12,390 nt of DNA from Clostridium sp. CAG:628. Its GTDB lineage: Bacteria; Bacillota_I; Bacilli_A; RF39; UBA660. The notes under the pieces are model-generated. The model was given only the letters and a program-made list of their open reading frames with translations. It did no database searches and was not told the origin of the DNA. The position numbers were made by a program, and so were the translations under genes. The first letter of the stretch is position 1. Each line of letters begins with the position of its first letter. The stretch spans positions 1 to 12,390 of the forward strand of contig FR902227.1 of the NCBI GenBank assembly GCA_000438415.1, given 5' to 3'. Positions 5,850 through 12,390 of the stretch are shown in pieces.

Positions 5850-6675
5850 GATTTTCCTCCTTAATTAGTTTGACATAACTATCATATCTACTTTTTAATA
5901 TTTTACCAGCATTTACTCTTTTAATTACATCACAACCATTTACATTTGTATGATTACATGTGTTATATTTACAATTATAACCAAATTCTTTAAAACCATC
6001 ACTTATTTCATTCCATTTATAATTAAGTTCTAAACTACTAAATCCTGGGGTGTCTGCGATTAGGCCTTTACACGTTGGTATTAATGTTACAAGTCTAGTT
6101 GTATGTTTACCACGACCTAAAGCTTCACTTACTTCTCCTGTTTTTAAGTTTAGATTTTTATCTATTTTATTTAAAAGAGTACTTTTTCCTGCACCTGTTT
6201 GTCCACCTAAAGCACTAACAGAGTTTTTAAGTTCTTTTCTTATTTTTCTAATTTCAGTATTTTTGTATACTTTGTAACCTATTTTTTTGTAATATTTTAA
6301 AGTACTCATAATACTTTTCTTTTCTTCTTTTGGTATTATATCTAACTTTGTTATTACTATAATTGGTTTTATGTTATTGTTTTCTGATAATACTAAGAAC
6401 TTATCAAGTAAATATGTACTAAAGTCTGGTGTTTTAGAACTTACTACAATAAATAATTTATCTATATTAGATATAAGAGGTCTTATTAGAGTATTTTTCC
6501 TATCTTGTACACTTTCAATGGTTTTGTTTTCTTCATTAAATAAGACATTATCTCCTACAGTTAGTTTTATATTTTTTAATTTTCCTCTTACAGTACATAG
6601 GAAAACTTCTGTACCCTTAAGTACAGAATATAAGTCTTTATTTATGCTTATTATTTTTCCTTCACTATTCTTCAT
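5833..6675 (-). CDS. rsgA: Ribosome small-subunit-dependent GTPase RsgA
   Basis: RsgA (YjeQ/YloQ) is a late 30S-subunit assembly GTPase. The 280-residue protein shows the characteristic circularly permuted order: an OB-fold-like N-terminus (about 1-65), then G4 TKLD (109-112), G1 GGQTGAGKST (157-166), the switch region GRGKHTT (187-193) and G3 DTPG (208-211). A C-terminal zinc knuckle has Cys/His ligands C235, C240, H242 and C248. Length is at the short end of the normal range. Its start overlaps the end of prkC by 11 bases and its end overlaps rpe by 17, so translation is probably coupled; a GGAGGA lies about 14 bases before the ATG. In Firmicutes RsgA is a known neighbour of PrkC and a reported phosphorylation target, which fits this position. 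Confidence 0.95.
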   Translation of the reverse strand: MKNSEGKIISINKDLYSVLKGTEVFLCTVRGKLKNIKLTVGDNVLFNEENKTIESVQDRKNTLIRPLISNIDKLFIVVSSKTPDFSTYLLDKFLVLSENNNIKPIIVITKLDIIPKEEKKSIMSTLKYYKKIGYKVYKNTEIRKIRKELKNSVSALGGQTGAGKSTLLNKIDKNLNLKTGEVSEALGRGKHTTRLVTLIPTCKGLIADTPGFSSLELNYKWNEISDGFKEFGYNCKYNTCNHTNVNGCDVIKRVNAGKILKSRYDSYVKLIKEENHGSKW

Positions 6676-8404
6676 CTGGTAATATTATGTCCTCCACTAC
6701 ATCTGGTGTTTTAGTTATTGTTATTGAAAATTCTCCTGGAGATGTTACAACCGTACCTTTTGATCTACTTTGATTAGTTATTGTGCCTGGTGGTAGCAAA
6801 CTATTTTCAACATATTTTTTTTCTACTGTTAAGTTATATTTTTTAGCAAATTCATCTACTTGTTCAACTGTATATGTTGTGAAATCCGGATACAATACTT
6901 CTTTATCAGGAATAAATAATTTTATTGTATCTCCTTTTTTAATAGTTGTTCCTTTTTCTGGACTAGTTTTTATAACTGTGTTATCTTCATATGTATCTGT
7001 TTCTTTAACTTTTTCTTTTTCTATTATTACATTACATAAATCTTTACATTTTGTATCAAGTATTCCTTTTACTTCAAAATAGTTCATTCCTGTATAGTCT
7101 TCTAATTGAAAAGTATTTTCTCCACTAGAAATTATTATACATATTGTTTTCCCCTCTTTAACCATTGTGCCTGCTTCTGGGCTTGTTTTTATAGCATAGC
7201 CTTCTTCAATTGTATCACTTGAATCATATTTATAGTCTTCTTCACCGCAACTTACTGTAAAACCTTGTTTAACAAGTTTATTAGTTGCTTCTACTTTACT
7301 AAGTTTACTTACATCTGGTACACTTAGTGTTTTTCCTTTACTTATATGAGGAAGTAAGAATACTATTACTGCGGCTAAAACTATTAGTCCAGTAAATATA
7401 CTTGCAAAAATTATTAGTATTTTCTTTTCACTTTTTGTTTCTTCTAATTCTTGTTTTTTCATTTTCTCCATACTCTCTTTTTCCTGTTTTTTTATTACCT
7501 CTACTGCTTCATCTAGACTTTTTGTTTCTTCTAAATCATTTTCTTTATATTTATATACGAGTTTAGGCTCATTTATTCTACTTTCATCCAACGCTGTTAT
7601 TATGTCTTGATGCATTTCTCTTGCATCTTTATATCTATTTTGTGGGTTCTTTGCTGTTGCTTTTAATATTATGTTCTCTATACTTTGTGGTAATTCTGGT
7701 AATATCTTCCTTATGCTAGGAAGTGGTTCTTTTAAATGTTTTAAAGCAATTTCAACTGCATTATCTCCTTTGTATGGTACTTGACCAGTTAATAGTTCAT
7801 ACATTAAAATTCCCATTGAGTATATGTCACTTCTTATAGTAGAACCCTTGCCTGCTGCTTGCTCTGGAGGTAAATAATGGACACTACCCATTACTGAATT
7901 AGTTTGAGTTAATTGAGTACTATTTAAAGCCATTGCAATACCAAAATCAGTTATTTTAATCATTCCATTATCTAGTATCATTATATTTTGAGGTTTTATA
8001 TCTCTATGAATTATATATGAGTCATGAGCGTGTGCCATTCCATCTGTTACTTGACTCATTATATCAATTACTTCTGTAATTGTTAGGCTTCCCCTTCTTT
8101 TTAATAATTGTTTTAGAGTTTTACCTTCAACATATTCCATAACTATGTAATACTGACCATCTTCACTATCAAAGTCATAAATTTGTACTATGTTAGGATG
8201 ATATAAATTACTAGCACTTAAGGCTTCTCTTTGAAAACGTCTTACAAATTTTTCATCAGTTGCTAAATCTCCACGAAGTACTTTAACGGCTACATTTCTA
8301 TCAAGTATAGTGTCATATGCTAAATATACATTAGCCATTCCACCCTCTCCTAAAGTTCTTATTATAGAATATCTATTGTTTATCTTTGTCCCTTTAATTA
8401 TCAC
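6665..8404 (-). CDS. prkC: PASTA-domain Ser/Thr protein kinase (PrkC/StkP type)
   Basis: This 579-residue transmembrane kinase senses cell-wall fragments or lipid II through its outside PASTA domains and phosphorylates cytoplasmic proteins. The kinase domain (about 10-270) has the Gly-rich loop GEGGMANV (19-26), Lys41 in VAVKVL, Glu60, HRDIKPQN (133-140), DFG (153-155) and an activation loop rich in Thr/Ser ending in GSVHYLPPEQ. A charged juxtamembrane linker (about 280-328, Lys/Glu-rich, possibly coiled coil) leads to one membrane helix at about 329-352. Three PASTA repeats follow (about 358-427, 430-499, 500-566), each with the SPExGxxVKxG-like core except the last, and an acidic tail. The start is GTG, overlapping the stp TAG by one base, with AAGGTG seven bases upstream. 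Pairing with the PP2C phosphatase is typical. Confidence 0.96.
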   Translation of the reverse strand: MIIKGTKINNRYSIIRTLGEGGMANVYLAYDTILDRNVAVKVLRGDLATDEKFVRRFQREALSASNLYHPNIVQIYDFDSEDGQYYIVMEYVEGKTLKQLLKRRGSLTITEVIDIMSQVTDGMAHAHDSYIIHRDIKPQNIMILDNGMIKITDFGIAMALNSTQLTQTNSVMGSVHYLPPEQAAGKGSTIRSDIYSMGILMYELLTGQVPYKGDNAVEIALKHLKEPLPSIRKILPELPQSIENIILKATAKNPQNRYKDAREMHQDIITALDESRINEPKLVYKYKENDLEETKSLDEAVEVIKKQEKESMEKMKKQELEETKSEKKILIIFASIFTGLIVLAAVIVFLLPHISKGKTLSVPDVSKLSKVEATNKLVKQGFTVSCGEEDYKYDSSDTIEEGYAIKTSPEAGTMVKEGKTICIIISSGENTFQLEDYTGMNYFEVKGILDTKCKDLCNVIIEKEKVKETDTYEDNTVIKTSPEKGTTIKKGDTIKLFIPDKEVLYPDFTTYTVEQVDEFAKKYNLTVEKKYVENSLLPPGTITNQSRSKGTVVTSPGEFSITITKTPDVVEDIILPDEE

Positions 8405-9144
8405 TAAACTACACCTTCCCTACTTAAATAGGCTATTGAAATATTGTCATTTCCACCTCTTAAGTTACTTTTTAATATCAATTTATCCACTTTTTCTTCT
8501 ATATCTAGTGTATTATCATTTAATACTCTTTCTATTTGTTCTTTTGTTACCATATTTGTAAGTCCATCACTACATAGGAATATTCCATCAACACTTGTTT
8601 CTACATCAAATATATCTGCATCTACATTTTCAGCTGCACCTAGTGCTTTCATAAGCACATTCTTTTGAGGATGATTTTCTGCTTCTTCAGGTCTTAATTC
8701 TCCACTTTCAACAAGTACATTTACGAGTGTGTGGTCTTTTGTTACTTTATATAATTTTCCTGACTTGAAAACAAATCCACTAGAATCACCTACGTTTGCA
8801 AATATTAGATAGTCTTTAGATAGTACTGCACATACTAAAGTTGTACCAAGACCATTTGCATCAACATGTTCTTCTGCATATCTTATTATATTTGTATTTA
8901 CTTCTTCTATTATTTCTTTTAACCAAGTTATAGCATCAATTTTTGTTCCTAAAGAACTCATGCTTTGAAATCTGCTTCCAATTGTTGTAACAGCCATAGA
9001 ACTTGCTACTTCTCCTGCCTTATGGCCACCCATTCCATCTGCTACCATAAGTAAATAGTCTCCACTTATGTTCTTAACTATGGTAACAGAATCCTCATTA
9101 TGACTTCTTACTTTTCCTGGATCTGTTTGATAATGTGTTAACAT
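8404..9144 (-). CDS. stp: PP2C-family Ser/Thr protein phosphatase (Stp/PrpC)
   Basis: This cytoplasmic Mn/Mg-dependent phosphatase reverses phosphorylation by the adjacent PASTA kinase. The 246-residue protein has all bacterial PP2C motifs: TDPGKVRSHNED (7-18), VADGMGGH (34-41, metal Asp36), GLGTT (98-102), ANVGDSSGF (116-124, Asp120), CSDGL (191-195, Asp193) and GGNDN (230-234, Asp233). Length is standard. It is the first gene of the stp-prkC-rsgA-rpe operon; AGAGGTG lies just before the ATG, and an extended -10 promoter is about 37 bases upstream, overlapped by an inverted repeat. The gene ends in TAGTG, sharing one base with the kinase GTG start, so translation of the two is likely coupled. 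Confidence 0.96.
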   Translation of the reverse strand: MLTHYQTDPGKVRSHNEDSVTIVKNISGDYLLMVADGMGGHKAGEVASSMAVTTIGSRFQSMSSLGTKIDAITWLKEIIEEVNTNIIRYAEEHVDANGLGTTLVCAVLSKDYLIFANVGDSSGFVFKSGKLYKVTKDHTLVNVLVESGELRPEEAENHPQKNVLMKALGAAENVDADIFDVETSVDGIFLCSDGLTNMVTKEQIERVLNDNTLDIEEKVDKLILKSNLRGGNDNISIAYLSREGVV

Positions 9145-9180
9145 ATAACACCTCTTTCTTACTTAATTATATACAACTAA

Positions 9181-9189
9181 ATTATAACA
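9181..9189 (-). promoter_or_regulatory. Extended -10 promoter of the stp operon
   Basis: TGTTATAAT on the minus strand is a perfect extended -10 (TGnTATAAT). No good -35 is present at 17 bases, which is usual for this class. Transcription would start near 9175, about 30 bases before the stp ATG. Confidence 0.65.
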
Positions 9190-9223
9190 TAAAACTTTTT
9201 TTAATGGAATAGTTATGTTATAA
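9182..9223. repeat. Perfect 11-bp inverted repeat over the stp promoter
   Basis: TTATAACATAA (9182-9192) and its exact complement TTATGTTATAA (9213-9223) are separated by 20 bases. One arm overlaps the extended -10. Arm centres are 31 bp apart, about three helical turns, so both would face the same side of the DNA. It could bind a dimeric or tetrameric regulator, but AT-rich sequence produces such repeats by chance more often than balanced sequence. Confidence 0.6.
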
Positions 9224-9251
9224 ATAATATTTTAAATATGTAAATATAATG

Positions 9252-9275
9252 AAAAAGACTAACTATTAGTTAATC
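9252..9275 (-). terminator. Terminator of the alaS-rlmN-orf63 unit
   Basis: GATTAACT, loop AAT, AGTTAGTC forms an eight-pair stem (one G-U) followed by five U. It lies about 20 bases after the stop of the 63-residue ORF and before the stp promoter, separating the two transcription units. Confidence 0.8.
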
Positions 9276-9293
9276 AATTCATTATTTTAAATA

Positions 9294-9485
9294 TTAAAAC
9301 CACTTTTTTGATAATTTTTTTGCTCTTTCAGAGTTTTCTAAGTATTCTTTTTCTGTTAATCTACTCTTCCCAGAAAAACAAGTTTCAGTTCTATCAACTC
9401 TTGAGTTTTCAATAATTTTATTTAATTCTATAGTGTTTTTAATTTTGTTTATATTAGTTTCAATTTGTTTACTTTCTTTAAACAT
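9294..9485 (-). CDS. Small protein of unknown function, 63 residues
   Basis: I do not recognise this protein. It is hydrophilic and Lys/Glu-rich with no membrane segment. The first half (KQIETNINKIKNTIELNKII) looks like an amphipathic helix; the second half holds VDRTETCFSGKSRLTEKEY and ends in a basic stretch with a C-terminal KKWF. The one Cys is too few for a metal site by itself. It is likely real: AAGGAG, overlapping the rlmN TAA stop, lies ten bases before its ATG; it starts 14 bases after rlmN; and the operon terminator follows it directly. It therefore appears to be translated from the alaS-rlmN message. The classic Firmicute gene order has nothing between rlmN and the PP2C gene, so this is an insertion or lineage-specific addition. 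Confidence 0.65.
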   Translation of the reverse strand: MFKESKQIETNINKIKNTIELNKIIENSRVDRTETCFSGKSRLTEKEYLENSERAKKLSKKWF

Positions 9486-9499
9486 TTATAACCAACTCC

Positions 9500-10519
9500 T
9501 TAAAGCTTATTTTCATGACTTGCTTTTAATTGTCCACAAGCACCTTTTATACCTTTACCCATTTCTCTTCTCATTTGTACATTGATTTTGTTTTTGACTA
9601 GTTCATCATAAAAAGCATTAATTTTTTCTTTAGAACTTCTTTTAAAATTACTACTTGTACTATTATAAGGTATTAGGTTTACATAAACTAGTTTTCCTTT
9701 TAAAAGATTAGATAGTTCCTTAGCGTTTTCTATGCTATCATTTATTCCTTCTAGTAATATATATTCCATTGTTACTTTTCTATTAGTTTTAGAAATATAA
9801 TAATCTACTGCAGACATTAACTCATCCATTTTATATGCTTTACTAATAGGCATTAGTTTTTCTCTAATACTTTGGTTTGGAGCATGCAAACTTATTGCTA
9901 AATTGACTTGAGTATCAAGGTCTGCAAATTCTTTAATCTTTGGTACTATACCACAAGTACTAACTGTGATTCTTCTAGAACCTAAATCAATTCCTTTAGG
10001 ACAATTTAATATTTTAATAGCCTTTACTAAGTTTGTAAAGTTATCAAATGGCTCGCCTATTCCCATTACAACTATGTTATCTACTTTTATATTTTCTAGT
10101 TTTTCTATAGTTAAAACTTCTAATATAATTTCAGAAGTGGATAGGTTTCTTACTTTTTTTAGTTTACCACTTTCACAGAAAGCGCAAGCCATGTTGCAGC
10201 CAATTTGTGTACTTATACATATACTATTTCCATAGTTGTGTTTCATAAGTACCACTTCAATACTAGAGTCTTTTACTTCAAGTAAGTACTTATTTGTATC
10301 TATACTTTTTAATTCTTCTAAAACATTTAAGTATTTTAGTTCATAGTTATTATTTAAAAATGCTTTTAGTTCTTTACTGATATTAGTTATTTCGTCAAAA
10401 GAAGTAACTCTTTTTTTATATATTCCTTCAAAAACTTGAGTAGCATTAAATTTTTTAAAACCATTTTCTACTAAAATACTTTCAAGTTCTTCAAGTGTTA
10501 AATCAAATATACTATTCAT
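9500..10519 (-). CDS. rlmN: Dual-specificity RNA methyltransferase RlmN
   Basis: RlmN is a radical-SAM enzyme that methylates C2 of A2503 in 23S rRNA (and A37 of some tRNAs). The 339-residue protein has the CxxxCxxC cluster motif (C108, C112, C115), the methyl-carrying Cys in GACGQL (C328) and the second catalytic Cys seven residues before the cluster (C101 in CISTQIGC). The GEP motif reads GIGEPFDN (153-160), followed by RRITVSTCGIVP and AISLHAP. N-terminal accessory helices are present; length is typical. The resistance methylase Cfr is a homologue; the operon position next to the PP2C/PASTA kinase genes, as in Bacillus, favours RlmN. Its ATG overlaps the end of alaS by eight bases and no strong ribosome binding site is visible, suggesting translation coupled to alaS. 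Confidence 0.93.
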   Translation of the reverse strand: MNSIFDLTLEELESILVENGFKKFNATQVFEGIYKKRVTSFDEITNISKELKAFLNNNYELKYLNVLEELKSIDTNKYLLEVKDSSIEVVLMKHNYGNSICISTQIGCNMACAFCESGKLKKVRNLSTSEIILEVLTIEKLENIKVDNIVVMGIGEPFDNFTNLVKAIKILNCPKGIDLGSRRITVSTCGIVPKIKEFADLDTQVNLAISLHAPNQSIREKLMPISKAYKMDELMSAVDYYISKTNRKVTMEYILLEGINDSIENAKELSNLLKGKLVYVNLIPYNSTSSNFKRSSKEKINAFYDELVKNKINVQMRREMGKGIKGACGQLKASHENKL

Positions 10520-12254
10520 TTGTAAGCACAGCCTTTATTCTTCTTACACCAGCACTAGATGCTTCTTCTTTAGTTATTTTGAAGTGTCCTAATTCACTTG
10601 TATTTTTAACATGTGGTCCACCACATAATTCTTTAGATACATTTCCTATACTATAAACTGTAACTATATCAGGATATTTTTCTATAAACATGCATTCAGC
10701 ACCTGAATTAATCGCATCAGACTTACTCATTTCTTTTACAGTTACATCTAACCCTTCTTTAATCCACTCATTTACTAAGTCTTCAGTTTTCTTTTTTTCT
10801 TCATCAGTTAATTTGTGGTCACAAGAGAAATCAAAACGCATTCTCTCATCAGTTATATTACTACCTTTTTGGTGAACGTTTTTATCAACTACTACTTTTA
10901 ATGCAGCATTAAGTAAGTGTGTTGCAGTATGGTATTTTGTTTCTATTTCTGAATTTCCAGCAAGTCCACCTTTAAATTTACCAGCACTTGCAGTTCTAGA
11001 TAATTCTTGATGTTTTTTAAATCTTTCTTTAAAGCCTAGAGTATCCACTTTGATTTTTGCATCATGTGCTAGTTCTTCTGTTAGTTCAATTGGAAAACCA
11101 TATGTATCATATAAATGGAATGCTGTTTCAGCGTCTATATCTTTATTACTTACTTTATTAAATTCTCTTAACCCTTTTTCTAGAGTTCTATTAAATTTTT
11201 CTTTTTCATTTTTTAGTACTTCTAATACGACATTTTCGTTTTCAGTTAGTTCACTATAATACTTTTTATATTTACTAATTATAAGTTTTGCTATTCTTTG
11301 TTCCCAGTCACTACTTATATCTATTTCCAGTTTTTTTGCATGACGTATAGCACGTCTTATAAGTCTTCTTAAAATGTAACCTTGGTCAGTATTACTTGGT
11401 TTAATACTAGCAGGGTCAGCACTTATAAATACAGCAGTACGAATGTGGTCAGCAATAATTCTCATACTTTCTTCGTTTCCTATGTAAGGTTTTTTAGCTA
11501 TATCACTAATTAAATCTATTACATCTTTCCATACACTCGAAGTGTAATTGTCTAGTACTCCTTCTAAAACAGCAGTTGCTCTTTCATAACCCATTCCAGT
11601 ATCAACATTCTTTTTAGGTAGTTCAGTAACATTACCATTTTCATCTTTATAAAATTCCATAAAGACATTATTCCATATTTCTACCCATCTATCATCTTCC
11701 GGGTCAAACACCTCAGGTATTTCGTCATTACTTCTAAAATAAAATATTTCTGTATCAGGACCACATGGACCGGAAGTACCAGCTATCCAGAAATTGTCTT
11801 CTACAGTTCTTGCAATTCTTTTTTCAGGAATTCCTAAACTAAGCCATTTATTATGACTTACTTCATCAAATGGAATGTTACCGTCTCCAGCGTAAACTGT
11901 TACAGCAAGTCTTTCAATAGGTATATTTAATACTTTAGTTAAAAACTCAAAACTATAACTAATACTTTCATTTTTAAAGTAATCTCCTAAACTCCAGTTA
12001 CCTAACATTTCAAAGAATGTATGATGTGTTGTATCTCCAATCTCGTCTAAATCATTAGTTCTAATGCATTTTTGATAGTCAACTAATCTTGTTCCATATG
12101 GATGTGGTTGTCCCATTAAATAAGGTATTAATGGTTGCATACCAGCAGTGTTAAATAATACACTTGGGTCATTTTCAGGCACTACTGGTGCACTTGGTAT
12201 TTGCTTATGTCCTTTGCTTACAAAATAATTAATATATAAATCTTTTAAATTCAT
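10512..12254 (-). CDS. alaS: Alanyl-tRNA synthetase, short form without DHHA1/C-Ala
   Basis: AlaRS charges tRNA-Ala. The class II catalytic core (about 1-240) has GHKQIPSAPVVPENDPSVLF, KCIRTNDLDEIGD...HHTFFEMLGNWSLGDYF, GPCGPDTEI and DTGMGYER. GYILRRLIRRAIRHAKKL (292-309) leads into the helical tRNA-recognition region, with AETAFHLYDTYGFPIELTEE near 375-394. The editing domain follows, with both zinc/active-site motifs intact: HTATH (442-446) and CGGPH with C544 and H548. At 580 residues it stops just after SAGVRRIKAV, where the usual 870-880-residue enzyme continues into the DHHA1 dimerisation and C-Ala domains. Open frame, clean stop and the 8-base overlap with rlmN argue for a native short enzyme, not a broken gene; spirochaete (Borrelia) AlaRS is, from memory, similarly short. 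AGAAGGAG precedes the ATG. No T-box is visible. Confidence 0.96.
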   Translation of the reverse strand: MNLKDLYINYFVSKGHKQIPSAPVVPENDPSVLFNTAGMQPLIPYLMGQPHPYGTRLVDYQKCIRTNDLDEIGDTTHHTFFEMLGNWSLGDYFKNESISYSFEFLTKVLNIPIERLAVTVYAGDGNIPFDEVSHNKWLSLGIPEKRIARTVEDNFWIAGTSGPCGPDTEIFYFRSNDEIPEVFDPEDDRWVEIWNNVFMEFYKDENGNVTELPKKNVDTGMGYERATAVLEGVLDNYTSSVWKDVIDLISDIAKKPYIGNEESMRIIADHIRTAVFISADPASIKPSNTDQGYILRRLIRRAIRHAKKLEIDISSDWEQRIAKLIISKYKKYYSELTENENVVLEVLKNEKEKFNRTLEKGLREFNKVSNKDIDAETAFHLYDTYGFPIELTEELAHDAKIKVDTLGFKERFKKHQELSRTASAGKFKGGLAGNSEIETKYHTATHLLNAALKVVVDKNVHQKGSNITDERMRFDFSCDHKLTDEEKKKTEDLVNEWIKEGLDVTVKEMSKSDAINSGAECMFIEKYPDIVTVYSIGNVSKELCGGPHVKNTSELGHFKITKEEASSAGVRRIKAVLTNE

Positions 12255-12390
12255 TTTTCTTCACTCCTTCTTTTATAATTTAATTGCCATTTTATTTCAT
12301 ATAAGATTCTCACTTGTACTTCTTCACATACTTCATTTTTCTTAAATATAATTTTGTATGAACTTGTGCAACAAGTTGCTGCATAAGTTC
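12251..12390 (-). CDS. Possible 3' end of an upstream gene (partial)
   Basis: On the minus strand one frame stays open from the window edge for 45 codons and ends in a TGA that overlaps the alaS ATG (ATGA). The tail would read ...EEVQVRILYEIKWQ... and end KRRSEEK. Codons end mostly in A/T, as in neighbouring genes, and the stop-start overlap is typical of this compact cluster. Against it: no other complete gene here ends in TGA, and I do not recognise the sequence. A competing frame stops at a TGA near 12311. If neither is coding, this stretch is the alaS leader. Confidence 0.35.
   Translation of the reverse strand, partial: TYAATCCTSSYKIIFKKNEVCEEVQVRILYEIKWQLNYKRRSEEK
12360..12390. repeat. 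31-base dyad at the right window edge
   Basis: GAACTTGTGCA (12360-12370) and TGCATAAGTTC (12380-12390) pair along 11 positions on the plus strand with one G-U, or 10 of 11 on the minus strand, around a 9-base loop. It is GC-richer than its surroundings. It reaches the edge, so its full extent and any U-run on the plus side cannot be seen. Confidence 0.5.

Noticed and set aside
9500..10519. Cfr-type antibiotic resistance methylase
   Set aside because: It shares the fold and both catalytic Cys with Cfr, but the conserved operon position and RlmN-like motifs favour housekeeping RlmN.
11532..11545. ACTCGAAGTG inside alaS matching the tandem-repeat core
   Set aside because: A single short match within a conserved coding region; it is explained by the alaS codons (YTSSVW).
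124..12254. Reassigned genetic code (TGA = Trp)
   Set aside because: All families are full length under the standard code, with TGG at conserved Trp positions and no internal TGA needed.
12255..12390. T-box leader for alaS
   Set aside because: No conserved GGTGGNACCGCG-type box, no specifier stem and no terminator before the ATG are visible in the 136 bases available.

Overview
The window is strongly AT-rich (by eye roughly a quarter G+C). All twelve complete genes, plus the gene fragment at the left edge and a possible one at the right, lie on the minus strand, so transcription runs from high to low coordinates. Trp is always TGG, the code is standard, and stops are only TAG (7) or TAA (5). 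Gene content and order (rlmN, PP2C phosphatase, PASTA kinase, rsgA, rpe) are those of a low-GC Firmicute. The PASTA kinase implies a peptidoglycan wall, so this is not a classic mycoplasma. An uncultured gut Bacilli/Mollicutes-related lineage with a small genome fits best; that placement is inference.

Layout in transcription order. (1) 12390-9252: a possible 3' end of an unknown gene, then alaS (a naturally short AlaRS), rlmN and a 63-residue unknown protein. Coding regions overlap or are a few bases apart, and the unit ends in a clear intrinsic terminator. (2) 9223-5195: an extended -10 promoter overlapped by one arm of a perfect inverted repeat drives stp, prkC, rsgA and rpe, all overlapping by 1-17 bases, closed by a hairpin after rpe. 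(3) 5191-2415: a looser stretch of singly transcribed genes. It has a 22-bp tandem repeat directly upstream of the promoter of an AAA_14/DUF4143-type ATPase, that ATPase with its own terminator, a possible tiny ORF, a membrane-anchored PepSY-like protein, and an unrecognised 284-residue protein with its own near-consensus promoter and terminator. (4) 2426-124: ackA and nrnA, preceded by a promoter and a roughly 105-nt leader that contains an intrinsic terminator just before the ackA ribosome binding site. (5) 94-1: promoter, ribosome binding site and first codons of another gene.

The genes are mostly housekeeping: tRNA charging, rRNA methylation, Ser/Thr phospho-signalling linked to the cell wall, 30S maturation, pentose phosphate pathway, acetate/ATP production and nano-RNA or pAp turnover. 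No gap without a gene exceeds 300 bases. I found no convincing new multi-gene system. The most interesting signals are regulatory: the attenuator-like ackA leader, the 22-bp iterons before the ATPase promoter and the symmetric operator-like repeat at the stp promoter. The AlaRS that ends cleanly after its editing domain is the main protein-level oddity.
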